In this document: positions 16,345 to 25,910 of the stretch, in pieces
Layout: every line of letters begins with the position of its first letter
How positions within the stretch are numbered: the first letter of the stretch is position 1
Origin: Elusimicrobia bacterium RIFOXYD2_FULL_34_15
GTDB lineage: Bacteria > Elusimicrobiota > UBA8919
Length of the DNA stretch: 48,120 nucleotides
Assembly (NCBI GenBank): GCA_001800605.1
Contig: MGVS01000012.1
Coordinates: 1 to 48,120 of the forward strand
Direction of reading: 5' to 3'
The notes under the pieces: generated by a model
The model's input: the letters and a program-made list of their open reading frames with translations, nothing else
Told to the model about the DNA's origin: nothing
Databases searched by the model: none
Translations under genes and position numbers: made by a program

Positions 16345-18309
16345 ATGTCAAAGAAAAAAATATTTTCTACTATTTTTCTTTTTGTATTAATATATTTATC
16401 TTTATTTCTAAAATATGTTTATTCTTTCGAATATGATAATACTTTAATTTTGGAAAATGATTTGGATATTGAACAGGCATATCAAAATGAAGAAATTAAT
16501 TATAATATGTATACTCAGCTTCTTGCAATTTATGATAATAAAATAGATATAAATTCAGCGGATATTTATAAATTACAATTACTTCCGGATTTTAGTTCGG
16601 CAGATGCTTCAAAAATAATTGAATATCGTAAAAAAAACGGATTTTTCAAAAATATAAGCGGATTGGTTGAATCAGGAATTATAGATGAAAGTACGTATAA
16701 TAAAATAAAAATTTTTATTATTGCTGAAATGCCCGGAGAAAAAACAAGGGGTAATGTAATATTAAAAACAAAATCTAATCCGTATATTGAAACAAAAACA
16801 ATAGATTATCCGAAAAATTATGATTTGCTAAATTTGAATGTTTCAAAAATAAAAAAATATTTCAAATTTGGGGCTATAGTTGAAGGTGATGCCAGATATA
16901 GAAATTATTTTCAGTTTGGAGATGATTTAACCGGCGGAAATTTGGAGCATGGATACCGACTAAATAAGGCGTATCTTGGTTATGAGGACGGACCGCTTGT
17001 AAAACAGATGTATATTGGAAATTTTTGTGCAAATTTCGGGCAAGGGCTTACTTTCGGAAATTTTTTAAACTCATCTTCAAACGGACTTTTGCCGGATCAA
17101 ATAAATTCGCAAGAAATCCAGGCGGTTTTTTACAGCAGTTCGAGCATTGGCACGGAGATAAATGATAAATACACATACGGCTATACAAGAAGACATCTCC
17201 GGGGTATGGGCAGTCGGATTATAATAAACGATTTTGATTTAACAGGGTTTTATTCTCAGGCAGACTATCCTGCAATAAGGCATTTTATTACAAATTTCGG
17301 CAAATCTTATTATATGAAACTTGAAGATATATATTCGGAAAAGTTATTAGGTTCTAATTTGACATATAAAATCAGCGAACAAACTCCGGACATAGGCGAA
17401 ACTTTTATCGGGACCACTTTATACACTTCTGAAAGAGAACCTAAAAAAAGCACAAGTATAAATGTTCCGAATTGGCCTCCGGATGAATCTTTTTTTGTTT
17501 ACGGAGCAAATTTTGTAACCGGCTATAAAAATTTTCATTTTTTTGGTGAAATAACAAAAGTAAACAATATGGGTAATGCCTGGTATCTAAAAATGGACAA
17601 GGATATCGGAATACTGAATGTTATATATTCACATTTATACTCTGGAGCAGATTTTTTTAATCCGTGGTCCAGCCTATATGAGGAATTAGGCGGGGAAACA
17701 GATTATATCGAATTTGCTCTAAAATTATCACAAACAATGAAAACAAAATTTTATTTTAAACAATCGGAATACATATATAAAGATGAAAATGATATAGATG
17801 TATATTATGATAATACTTACGGAACTCCGGCTGTAGATAAAAAAGTATATATAAACTACAATTGGCAGTTACCGGATAACATTAATTTCCAGATAGACAG
17901 GAAATGGGATAATAATGATATTTACTCAAAAGGCGGTATGACGGTTGCAACATCGCTGCAATTTAGATTTAATCCGACAAAATTCAGCGGAATTACCATA
18001 AGATATAAATATACGGAAGGAAATCATGATTTACCTTTTCAATACATACCAAAAGATGAGATTTTGGGCAGAATCAGTTACGATATTATCAAGAATTTTG
18101 AAATAGCAAGTGAAATAAAATTTGTTGATTTAGATTTAAATGAGTTTAATAGAGAATATCGCCAATATTGGATACAGGTTTCAGGTAATATTTTTAAACA
18201 TGCTTATCTACGCTCTCGTTTTACTAATAAATGGGAAATAGAAGAACTATTGCAAGATGGCGGTTCTTACACCAATAGATGGGAGCTGAGATTTGATTAT
18301 AAATGGTGA
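16345..18309 (+). CDS. Outer-membrane beta-barrel protein with N-terminal helix-hairpin-helix region
   Basis: 654 residues. Residues about 1-28 are a signal peptide (KKKIFSTIFLFVLIYLSLFL). About 70-125 forms a ComEA-like helix-hairpin-helix segment (INSADIYKLQLLPDFSSADA, KIIEYRKKNGFFKN). The rest, from about 145, is rich in alternating aromatic/polar strands and ends in WELRFDYKW; a C-terminal aromatic residue is the usual outer-membrane barrel sorting signal. I read this as a periplasmic DNA- or protein-binding head attached to a barrel. The start follows a family A element by 9 bases and no strong Shine-Dalgarno site is seen. Proximity to pilus-type ATPases makes a role in surface assembly or DNA uptake possible, but this is only inference. 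Confidence 0.75.
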   Translation: MSKKKIFSTIFLFVLIYLSLFLKYVYSFEYDNTLILENDLDIEQAYQNEEINYNMYTQLLAIYDNKIDINSADIYKLQLLPDFSSADASKIIEYRKKNGFFKNISGLVESGIIDESTYNKIKIFIIAEMPGEKTRGNVILKTKSNPYIETKTIDYPKNYDLLNLNVSKIKKYFKFGAIVEGDARYRNYFQFGDDLTGGNLEHGYRLNKAYLGYEDGPLVKQMYIGNFCANFGQGLTFGNFLNSSSNGLLPDQINSQEIQAVFYSSSSIGTEINDKYTYGYTRRHLRGMGSRIIINDFDLTGFYSQADYPAIRHFITNFGKSYYMKLEDIYSEKLLGSNLTYKISEQTPDIGETFIGTTLYTSEREPKKSTSINVPNWPPDESFFVYGANFVTGYKNFHFFGEITKVNNMGNAWYLKMDKDIGILNVIYSHLYSGADFFNPWSSLYEELGGETDYIEFALKLSQTMKTKFYFKQSEYIYKDENDIDVYYDNTYGTPAVDKKVYINYNWQLPDNINFQIDRKWDNNDIYSKGGMTVATSLQFRFNPTKFSGITIRYKYTEGNHDLPFQYIPKDEILGRISYDIIKNFEIASEIKFVDLDLNEFNREYRQYWIQVSGNIFKHAYLRSRFTNKWEIEELLQDGGSYTNRWELRFDYKW

Positions 18310-18408
18310 ATAAGATAGTGCAATAGTTGGATAGCGGGATGGCAATATTAAAATTTACCCTATTCTAATCCTTATACGCTATACGCTAATCTCTGACATA
18401 AAAAAACC

Positions 18409-18437
18409 TTGATTTTTAGATAAAAATATGTTTTAAT
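18409..18437 (+). promoter_or_regulatory. Putative promoter of the PilZ-TPR-kinase block
   Basis: TTGATT (18409-18414), 17-bp spacer, TTTAAT (18432-18437). It is the only promoter-like pair in the 200-bp gap before the PilZ gene. Weaker match than the others. Confidence 0.4.
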
Positions 18438-18509
18438 TATAAGAGTTTAAAAACAATAGATAAAAAGCAATAAATGCTTCAGTTTTTAGTTTTTAAGGAT
18501 TTGTATAAA

Positions 18510-19211
18510 ATGGATAGTAATACAGGAAGGAATTTTAGGAAAACAGTAAGAGAAGATACCGATTTCGATGTAGAAATTTTTGCACAGGATCAGTTTACAG
18601 CATTAGGAACAGGGAAAATCGTTGATATATCTGTTGAGGGTATGTCAATGATATCTGTTACTACTTTATCGGTTGGTACGAATATTTTCCTTCAATTTGT
18701 ACTTAATAAGGATTTTCTCACTATAAAAGCAACGGTTGCCAGAGCTGACCAGGGTAGAATTGATAATAACTATGGTCTGAAATTTATAGAAGTACAGCCA
18801 TTTTTAAAAATCAAACTTGAGCAGTATATTCTTCAGCAATATTTAAAACAATTTATAACTCAAGGACAAAAAGCATCCGAAAAAAGAGACCTGGGAAGAA
18901 AAACTGTAGATATCATAGCAAAATTATACAAAATGCCGGATAGAGAACTGGAAGGAGAAGGTGAGGGAATCGATATCAGTCCCCATGGCATAGCCCTAAA
19001 AACCGATGTTTTCATTTTTGTAAACACAAAAGTAAAAGTTATTTATAAATTTGGAAAAGATTCTGTTATTCTTCCCGGAGAAATTATCGGGATGAACTCT
19101 GAAAAATGGAAACGTATCTACAGAATTAGATTTGATGAAATAAATCCAAAATATTCCAAATTCATCCAGGAAAATATAACCAGGTTAAGTGAAATAGAAG
19201 TAGAATATTGA
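18510..19211 (+). CDS. Protein with two PilZ domains (predicted c-di-GMP receptor)
   Basis: About 233 residues. First PilZ domain: RKTVR at 10-14 (RxxxR) and DISVEG at 39-44 (DxSxxG). Second: RDLGR at 126-130 and DISPHG at 155-160. Both keep the residues that hold c-di-GMP. No membrane segment or enzyme domain. The ATG at 18510 lies nine bases after AAGGAT and starts the protein just before the first motif; an upstream ATG at 18474 has no ribosome binding site. It is followed after 14 bp by the TPR gene. A tandem PilZ adaptor next to PilB-type ATPases suggests c-di-GMP control of pili or secretion. Confidence 0.85.
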   Translation: MDSNTGRNFRKTVREDTDFDVEIFAQDQFTALGTGKIVDISVEGMSMISVTTLSVGTNIFLQFVLNKDFLTIKATVARADQGRIDNNYGLKFIEVQPFLKIKLEQYILQQYLKQFITQGQKASEKRDLGRKTVDIIAKLYKMPDRELEGEGEGIDISPHGIALKTDVFIFVNTKVKVIYKFGKDSVILPGEIIGMNSEKWKRIYRIRFDEINPKYSKFIQENITRLSEIEVEY

Positions 19212-19225
19212 AAAAATAACATGAT

Positions 19226-20866
19226 ATGAATATTAAAAAAGTTGAAGCATTAAAACGGGAAGGCCGTTATCAGGAAGCATTGAAATTTTATTTAGAGCAT
19301 GCGAAATCTAATCCAAAAGATATTTTGGGATGGAAAGGCGTTGGTTTTTGTTTGCAAAAACTGGAAAAATACAGCGAAGCAATAAAATATTATGATACCG
19401 CATCCCATATCAGTCCTTCCGATATAGAGATATGGTTTAATAAAGGATTGTGTTTGGGGATGACCGGAGCATTTAAAGATTCGATAGAATGTTATAATAA
19501 CCTGCTCAAATATGATCAATATAACAATAATGCCTGGATAAATAAAGGCGTATGCCTGGCAATGTTGCAGCAGCACGAAGATGCTCTTGAATGTTACGAC
19601 AAGGTGATACAAAGAGATCAAAAAAATTATTTGATATGGTATAACAAGGGATGTTCACTTTACCGGCTACAACAGTATCCGGAAGCATTAGAATGCTATA
19701 ATAAAGCGATAGTAATAGAGCAAAAAGACTCAAAGGTTTGGTATAACAGAGGATTAGCATTAAATGTATTGGGAAAACATAAAGACGCAATAGAATCTTT
19801 TGATAAGGTTATTGAGATGTCACCCAGAGATTATATGGCGTTATTCAACAAGGGTAAAATCTTAGTAACTTTGAAAAGTTATCAAGAGGCGATAACATGT
19901 TTTAATCAATCAATGAGTATTAAGGCTGATAATCCTAATATATTATTTCAAAAAGGAAAAATTCTTGCAACTTTACACCGCCATGAAGAAGCGGCATTTT
20001 GTTTTGAACAGGCTCTGCGGATTTCCCCGGATAATTATAAAATGTGGTATGAAAGAGGCGCAGCATTAATAATTCTAAAGAAGTACAATGAAGCGATAAA
20101 AAGTTTTGATAACGCAATAAAATATTCTTTTAATCAGGATACTAAAAGCTGGCTTGAAAAGATTCGTTGTTTTATAAATCTTGGATCTTTGGAGCAGGCA
20201 CTTAAAACGTGCGAAGAAGCCATGGAAGCAAACATAAACGAACCGAAATTATATTATGAAAAAGCTATCGTATTGGAAAAACTTAAAAATTACAGTCAGG
20301 CAGTAGAAAATTATGATATATATCTTAAGAGTTTTCCGAAAGACGAAGACACAATACTTATAAAAGCATATTGCCTGCAATTGTCTGGTAAATATAAAGA
20401 AGCGATAGATAATTATAATATTGTATTAGGAACTGACGTTGTTTTACCGGATATAATGACTCCTGAAAAAGTTGCGATGTACACAAAATGGCTGCCTTTA
20501 AAAGCTTCGTGCCTTATTAACAATAAGTCTTATGACGATGCGCTGAAAACAATTGATGTTGTAATAAGTTTAATGCTGAAGACAGATGTGGTTAGTGATG
20601 CACGGATATGGATAACAAAAGGAAACGCGCTATTTTGGCAGGGCAGATACGAAGATGCATTGAAGTCTTACAATCTGGCATTATCGCTTAATAAAAATAA
20701 TATAGAAGCTTTATATCAGAAAGGCTGCAGTCTTTTAACCTTGGATAAAGTGAAAGAAGCATTAGAATGTTTTAATGCCATATTGGCGATTGACGTCGAA
20801 AATATAGAGGCAATTAAAAAACGAGAGTATTGCCTGCAATTGGTTGGCGAAGATAATACCAGATAA
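19226..20866 (+). CDS. Tetratricopeptide repeat protein
   Basis: 546 residues built almost wholly of 34-residue TPR units, about 14-15 in number, with the W-x-NKG-x-L / A-x-x-x-Y/F pattern (for example IWYNKGCSLYRLQQYPEALE). There is a break with a longer insertion near residues 400-440. No signal peptide is seen, so a cytoplasmic scaffold is likely. The short intergenic distance to the PilZ gene, and the kinase-like gene 60 bp downstream, suggest one functional unit. Partner proteins cannot be named from sequence. Confidence 0.88.
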   Translation: MNIKKVEALKREGRYQEALKFYLEHAKSNPKDILGWKGVGFCLQKLEKYSEAIKYYDTASHISPSDIEIWFNKGLCLGMTGAFKDSIECYNNLLKYDQYNNNAWINKGVCLAMLQQHEDALECYDKVIQRDQKNYLIWYNKGCSLYRLQQYPEALECYNKAIVIEQKDSKVWYNRGLALNVLGKHKDAIESFDKVIEMSPRDYMALFNKGKILVTLKSYQEAITCFNQSMSIKADNPNILFQKGKILATLHRHEEAAFCFEQALRISPDNYKMWYERGAALIILKKYNEAIKSFDNAIKYSFNQDTKSWLEKIRCFINLGSLEQALKTCEEAMEANINEPKLYYEKAIVLEKLKNYSQAVENYDIYLKSFPKDEDTILIKAYCLQLSGKYKEAIDNYNIVLGTDVVLPDIMTPEKVAMYTKWLPLKASCLINNKSYDDALKTIDVVISLMLKTDVVSDARIWITKGNALFWQGRYEDALKSYNLALSLNKNNIEALYQKGCSLLTLDKVKEALECFNAILAIDVENIEAIKKREYCLQLVGEDNTR

Positions 20867-20886
20867 ATAAATAAAAGTACAAGATG

Positions 20887-20911
20887 TGATTGTTTAATTT
20901 TTTAACAATCA
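20887..20911. repeat. Solo hairpin of family B
   Basis: TGATTGTT/AACAATCA, the small hairpin of family B without its 13-mer arms. It lies 15 bases before the kinase-like gene and creates an in-frame TTG that can be mistaken for the start. Confidence 0.6.
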
Positions 20912-20925
20912 TACAATATAAATTT

Positions 20926-23900
20926 ATGGTCCAAGAATTAATTCGCAACAGATATCTTCTATTGAAAGAAATAAATTTAAATGAAATTGCTACTATATTT
21001 CAGGCATGGGATTATAATCTTGAAAAAATAGTTGCGGTTAAAAAAATCCACCCTTATTTAACTTCAAGTGACGAAGTTGCCAATTCCCTTTATCATCAGA
21101 TAATAAAATCTTCAAAATTACGGCATAAAAATATACTTCCAATTCACGATTTCTTCAAAAGCGTTGATAATGTGTGTTACATAGTAATGGAATATGCTAA
21201 GGGCAAGGATTTAGATACTTTATTAAAAAAATGCAAAGAAACGGGAGCGCTGTTTCCTTTTGAACTGACATTGAAAATAATGACTGAAATAAACCAGGCG
21301 CTTTGCTATGCGCATGAAATAAAAGACAAAAATATCAATGCGGCCAACGGTATTTTTCATCTAAACCTGTCTCCAAGCAACATAATGATATATAAAGATG
21401 CTTCCGTAAAATTATCGGATTTCGGTGTCAGCAGGATACTTTTAAATTCGCATAGAAGTCCTATAAAAGGCAAGCATAAAGAAAGATGTTATTATATGTC
21501 TCCGGAAGAAGTTGAAAATAAATATATTGACGGACGTTCAGATTTGTTTTCTTTCGGCATTATATTCTATGAACTTCTCACCGGCATCCATCCTTTCGCA
21601 GTAAAAGATGAACAGCAAACAAAAGAAAATATATTGAAAGTTGAACCCGATATATCCGGTATACCTTCTAACCTACAGCCGTTTATTAAGAAACTCTTGG
21701 AGAAAGATCCGGAAAAAAGATATCAATCGGCCAAAGAGTTTTCGCTGGCGTTTTCGATCTTTATTTCAAGTATTAAATTCGGTAAAAGACAGGATGATCT
21801 TTTAAGGTTTGTTATAAAGCTTTTTCCGGATTTTCAATCTTCAGATGAAACCGACAAAATAACTTCGAAAGATATGAAATCCAAGGTCAATATCACCGAA
21901 GATTTCGAGATGGGAAAACCGCCGTCATTTGAAACTAATTTTGAAGGTGTTGTCAGTAAAACAGCAACAGTGGAAGCAGAACGGTACAAATTAAAAGAAG
22001 AAACAGTTAAAAAACCGGTTACTGCTCCGGTAAGCGCAAAAGAACCTTACAAACCTAAAATAGCAGAAGCAGCTGCCAAAAAAATTGTTGTTAAAGAGCA
22101 AAAACCTAAAATTAAAATTAAATTACCTTCGTTACCAAAATTACCTTCATTACCGAAATTGCCTTCGTTGCCAAAATTACCCAAAATAAAAATAAAACCG
22201 GCTATCTTGGTGAAGTCATTAATAATTATAGGTTTGTTGATATTCGAAATGTTTTTTGATATACCGCAAGGATTTTCACCGTTAGGAAAATTAGTTAAAC
22301 GTTCATTTTTACCCATTGATGTTTATATTGATACCACTCCAACAGGCGCAAGAATCAAACTTATCAATTCAAAAAATAAGGATTTAATTGCGGACAAGAA
22401 AGTATATAACATAACACCTGTTAGGTTATCCAATGTTGTTTCCGGTGAATATACGCTGGTTTTGTCAAAAGAAGGATTCAATGATGCGGAGCGAAAAATT
22501 GTAATAAACAGGAAAAAAATTAATCGTAGAAGTAATAGAGTAGAAATAGTAATGCCATTTGAGGTTAAATTCGAAATTGTTTCCATCCCAGACGGCGCCG
22601 ATATATATATTAATTCAGAAAAAAAGAGTTCAATTACACCGGCTGTTGCTTCATTGGAAGCAAAAACCTATAGTATTAAATTGTTAAAAGAGGGTTTTGA
22701 TCCGATAGAATGCAGTGTCGATTTATTAAATGGTAAAAATAGTATAGATGAAAATTTTTGGAAACTGGAATCATCAATCCAAGGCGAGAAAAAAGATTTC
22801 AAGTTATCGGGTACAATGCAGAAAGAGGTCATTATCGAATCAAATCCGCCTGAAGCAAAGATATTTATTGCTGATTCTAATCAATTGATTGGCAACACTC
22901 CCATAAAAATAAAACTAAAAGCAGGCGAACAGCATTTCAGAATAACTAAAGACGGCTACAAAGCAGTTGATAAATACATCGAAATAAAAAGTAAAGAAGA
23001 TAAAAGATTCGTTATAAACATGAAAAGGATAGGAGCAAAGCTAGACGTTAACTCCAGCCCGGATGGTGCGGATATTGTTATTAATGGTGAAAAAACCGGA
23101 TTGCTGACACCGGCTTCAATAACTCTGGAACCAAAAGTTTACTCGATCAGATTATCTAAAGAAGGATTATCATCAATAAAATGTAATATTGACCTGGTGG
23201 AAGGTAAGCACACGCTGGATAGCGATATATGGAATTTGGAAGTATCAACCCAAAAAGAAGAGAAAAATTATAAATTATTCGGTACTTTAGAAAAAGAAAT
23301 AAGCATAGAAACAAATCCAAGTGATGCAAGGGTATATTTTGCTGAAAGTGATCAATATATAGGAAATTCACCGCTTAAGGTAAAAATGAAAGTGGGAATA
23401 CAACGTCTGCGAATATCAAAAGTAAAATACGAATCCATAAATGCGAAAATAGAAGTTTCTGAGAATATGGACGGTAGAGCGGTATTCAATTTGAAACCCA
23501 CTGCATCAAAACCTGTTATTGTAAAAATTAAGGTGGAGGTTGATTCGAATCCGAAAGGTGCTGATATATATATTAACAATGAGAAAACAGGCCTGATAAC
23601 TCCGACTTCGATATTATTAGAGCCAAGACAATTTGCAGTAAAACTGAATAAAGAAGGTTTTATCGCAATCGGTAGTACTAACATTGACAAAACTTCAGCG
23701 GCAAAAGGAAGATGTATTGTAGATTTGGTTGAAAGCAAGCATAATTTGGACAGAAATTTATGGAGTATGGAAGTCTCATCGCAGAAAACAGAAAAGAATT
23801 ACAGATTATTTGGAACGCTTGAAAAAGATATTTCTATAGAAACAAATCCTGATAATGCTAAAATATATTTTGCTGACAGTGATCAGTATATTGGTAATTC

Positions 23901-24036
23901 TCCTATAAAAATAAGATTAAAAGCCGGTACTTACCGTTTACAAATAATAAAAGCAAAATATAAACCGATATTAACAAATATTAATATAGAAAGCAAGCAA
24001 GATGATAAATTCACTTTCGATTTAAAGCCTTTTTGA
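20926..24036 (+). CDS. Membrane protein with Ser/Thr kinase-like domain and seven PEGA repeats
   Basis: About 1036 residues. Residues 1-285 are a protein kinase fold: lysine K39 in VAVKKIHP, DFG at 165-167, and the YYMSPEEV segment (usually APE). The catalytic loop reads HLNLSPSN at 145-152 where active kinases have HRDxKPxN, so the catalytic Asp is Asn147. Residues about 395-420 hold LPSLPK tandem repeats, then one membrane helix at 426-446. After it, seven PEGA-type units start at motifs such as IPDGADIYIN, SPDGADIVIN and NPKGADIYIN. The PEGA part should be periplasmic. I infer a pseudokinase or weak kinase that senses the cell surface. The ATG at 20926 is chosen as the preceding TTG lies in a repeat hairpin. 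Confidence 0.88.
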   Translation: MVQELIRNRYLLLKEINLNEIATIFQAWDYNLEKIVAVKKIHPYLTSSDEVANSLYHQIIKSSKLRHKNILPIHDFFKSVDNVCYIVMEYAKGKDLDTLLKKCKETGALFPFELTLKIMTEINQALCYAHEIKDKNINAANGIFHLNLSPSNIMIYKDASVKLSDFGVSRILLNSHRSPIKGKHKERCYYMSPEEVENKYIDGRSDLFSFGIIFYELLTGIHPFAVKDEQQTKENILKVEPDISGIPSNLQPFIKKLLEKDPEKRYQSAKEFSLAFSIFISSIKFGKRQDDLLRFVIKLFPDFQSSDETDKITSKDMKSKVNITEDFEMGKPPSFETNFEGVVSKTATVEAERYKLKEETVKKPVTAPVSAKEPYKPKIAEAAAKKIVVKEQKPKIKIKLPSLPKLPSLPKLPSLPKLPKIKIKPAILVKSLIIIGLLIFEMFFDIPQGFSPLGKLVKRSFLPIDVYIDTTPTGARIKLINSKNKDLIADKKVYNITPVRLSNVVSGEYTLVLSKEGFNDAERKIVINRKKINRRSNRVEIVMPFEVKFEIVSIPDGADIYINSEKKSSITPAVASLEAKTYSIKLLKEGFDPIECSVDLLNGKNSIDENFWKLESSIQGEKKDFKLSGTMQKEVIIESNPPEAKIFIADSNQLIGNTPIKIKLKAGEQHFRITKDGYKAVDKYIEIKSKEDKRFVINMKRIGAKLDVNSSPDGADIVINGEKTGLLTPASITLEPKVYSIRLSKEGLSSIKCNIDLVEGKHTLDSDIWNLEVSTQKEEKNYKLFGTLEKEISIETNPSDARVYFAESDQYIGNSPLKVKMKVGIQRLRISKVKYESINAKIEVSENMDGRAVFNLKPTASKPVIVKIKVEVDSNPKGADIYINNEKTGLITPTSILLEPRQFAVKLNKEGFIAIGSTNIDKTSAAKGRCIVDLVESKHNLDRNLWSMEVSSQKTEKNYRLFGTLEKDISIETNPDNAKIYFADSDQYIGNSPIKIRLKAGTYRLQIIKAKYKPILTNINIESKQDDKFTFDLKPF

Positions 24037-24051
24037 TCTAAAGGGGGATGA

Positions 24052-25767
24052 ATGGCAAGATTAGGTCAAATTTTAATTACAAGAAATAAGATCAGCCAGG
24101 AGCAGCTGCAGGAAGCGCTATTAGTACAAAGAGAGAAAAAACATAAATTGGGAAAAGTACTAATTGACTTGGGTTATATTACCGAAGAAGATTTTATGCG
24201 TGCTCTTGCCGAATCAAAAAATTTAGAGTTTATTCGTATAACAGATGCTCTTGTAATACCGAAAGAAGTTGAAAATATTGTACCTTATGATTATGCATTT
24301 AAAAATAAAATAATTCCTATTGCAGTTTCAAGAGACGGAAATACTTTATATATAGCAACAAGCGCCTTGAACGAAGTTATATTCGACGATCTAAAACATA
24401 TATCCGGAAATAAAAACATCGTTCCAAAATTAACAATGGAAACCGACATAAATACATATTTTGAAGCACATTCTAAAAAAAGTTTTGAAGAAATGATAAC
24501 AGGCATTTATTCTGAATCTACTTTAAGCGACGATGCCGATAAATTAGAGGTTGTCAGAGAAGAAGAGATAGGAAAATCAGAAGATCAGGCGCCTGCAGTA
24601 AAAGTTGTAAATGAAATTATGATGCGTGCTGTTGACGCAAGGGCAAGCGATATCCATTTAGAGCCATATGAGCGCGGCATGTATTTACGTTACAGAATAG
24701 ACGGCGTTTTATATGATCAGCCGGCATTACCGAAGAAACTTCAAAACTCGGTTATTTCAAGAATAAAAATTATGGCAAAACTTGATATAGCGGAGCGAAG
24801 ACTTCCCCAGGACGGCAGAATAAAAATCAGATTCAGTGAAAAGGAAATAGACCTAAGAATTTCTATTTTGCCGACTATACACGGCGAGAAAGCGGTTATC
24901 CGTATTCTTGATCCTGGTTCACTTTGTGTTGACTTAAGTAAACTCGGTATCGAACCTGAAGCTCTTGAAATATACAAAGCCAGAATAAAAACACCATATG
25001 GTATACTATTGGTTACCGGTCCTACGGGAAGCGGTAAAACAACCACTTTGTATTCCACAATAACAACAATAAATAGCCGTAACGTAAATATCGTAACAAT
25101 TGAAGACCCGGTTGAATATGTTATTCAGGGTATAAATCAGGCGCAATGCCAAAGCGACATTGGTTTCACTTTTGCAAATGCGTTAAGATCTTTTTTAAGG
25201 CAGGATCCGGATATTATAATGGTCGGTGAAATTCGCGATACTGAAACAGCAGAGATCGCAATAAACGCTGCTCTTACGGGACATTTGGTTTTATCCACAC
25301 TGCATACAAACGATTCTGCAGGAGCAATTACGCGATTGACCAATATGGGTATAGAACCGTTTCTTATTTCATCAACACTTATTATGTCTGTAGCACAAAG
25401 ACTGGTTAGAAAATTATGCCCGGATTGTCGTCAACCGATAGAATGGTCTGCGCAGAAACTTAACGAAATGGGTATAGATACATCAATCCAATATCCTCCG
25501 GATACGGAAAAAGTTACTCTTTATTTTGCTAAAGGATGTAATAAATGCATGAATACCGGTTATGTCGGGCGAATTGGATGTTACGAAATAATGGACATGA
25601 CAGATGGTGTTAGAGAACTTATTATACAACGTGCTTCTGCGCAAGAAATAAAAGAACATGCAATAAAAATAGATAAAATGGCAACCATAAGAAGAGATGC
25701 TTTAAGAAAATTATTTGCCGGTGTAACGACGCTTAAGGAAGTATTAAGAGTTTCAAGCAAAGACTAA
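24052..25767 (+). CDS. pilB: Type IV pilus/type II secretion assembly ATPase with MshEN domain (PilB/GspE)
   Basis: A 571-residue hexameric ATPase that powers pilus or pseudopilus assembly. Residues 3-45 match the MshEN c-di-GMP-binding motif: RLGQILITRNKISQEQLQEA and, 30 residues on, LGKVLIDLGYIT. Walker A GPTGSGKT is at 323-330; the Asp box IEDPVEY, Walker B IMVGEIRD and His box LHTNDSAG follow. A zinc tetra-Cys site is formed by CPDC and CNKC. A strong GGGGGAT precedes the ATG, 15 bases after the PEGA gene. Direct c-di-GMP control of this ATPase is inferred from the motif. Confidence 0.92.
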   Translation: MARLGQILITRNKISQEQLQEALLVQREKKHKLGKVLIDLGYITEEDFMRALAESKNLEFIRITDALVIPKEVENIVPYDYAFKNKIIPIAVSRDGNTLYIATSALNEVIFDDLKHISGNKNIVPKLTMETDINTYFEAHSKKSFEEMITGIYSESTLSDDADKLEVVREEEIGKSEDQAPAVKVVNEIMMRAVDARASDIHLEPYERGMYLRYRIDGVLYDQPALPKKLQNSVISRIKIMAKLDIAERRLPQDGRIKIRFSEKEIDLRISILPTIHGEKAVIRILDPGSLCVDLSKLGIEPEALEIYKARIKTPYGILLVTGPTGSGKTTTLYSTITTINSRNVNIVTIEDPVEYVIQGINQAQCQSDIGFTFANALRSFLRQDPDIIMVGEIRDTETAEIAINAALTGHLVLSTLHTNDSAGAITRLTNMGIEPFLISSTLIMSVAQRLVRKLCPDCRQPIEWSAQKLNEMGIDTSIQYPPDTEKVTLYFAKGCNKCMNTGYVGRIGCYEIMDMTDGVRELIIQRASAQEIKEHAIKIDKMATIRRDALRKLFAGVTTLKEVLRVSSKD

Positions 25768-25771
25768 ATTG

Positions 25772-25894
25772 CCCCGTTAGAGATGCGTTTGTATAGTAAA
25801 AAAAGTCATAAAAATTAGAAAGTTAATTGTATTTTGAATATTTATAAATAAATGACGGAAGCATTTTTTCAAACGCTTCCTATCTCTAACGGGG
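25772..25894. repeat. Palindromic MITE-like element, family A copy 3
   Basis: 123 bp, ends CCCCGTTAGAGAT and ATCTCTAACGGGG, perfect inverted ends of 13 bp. Internal hairpin GGAAGCATT...AACGCTTCC at 25857-25880 beside the right end. It separates the two ATPase genes, starting five bases after the first stop. Confidence 0.9.
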
Positions 25895-25910
25895 TATAAA
25901 GAGGTGCAAA

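Noticed and set aside
20890-20925. TTG start of the kinase-like protein
   Set aside because: It lies in a repeat hairpin; the kinase fold begins after the ATG at 20926.
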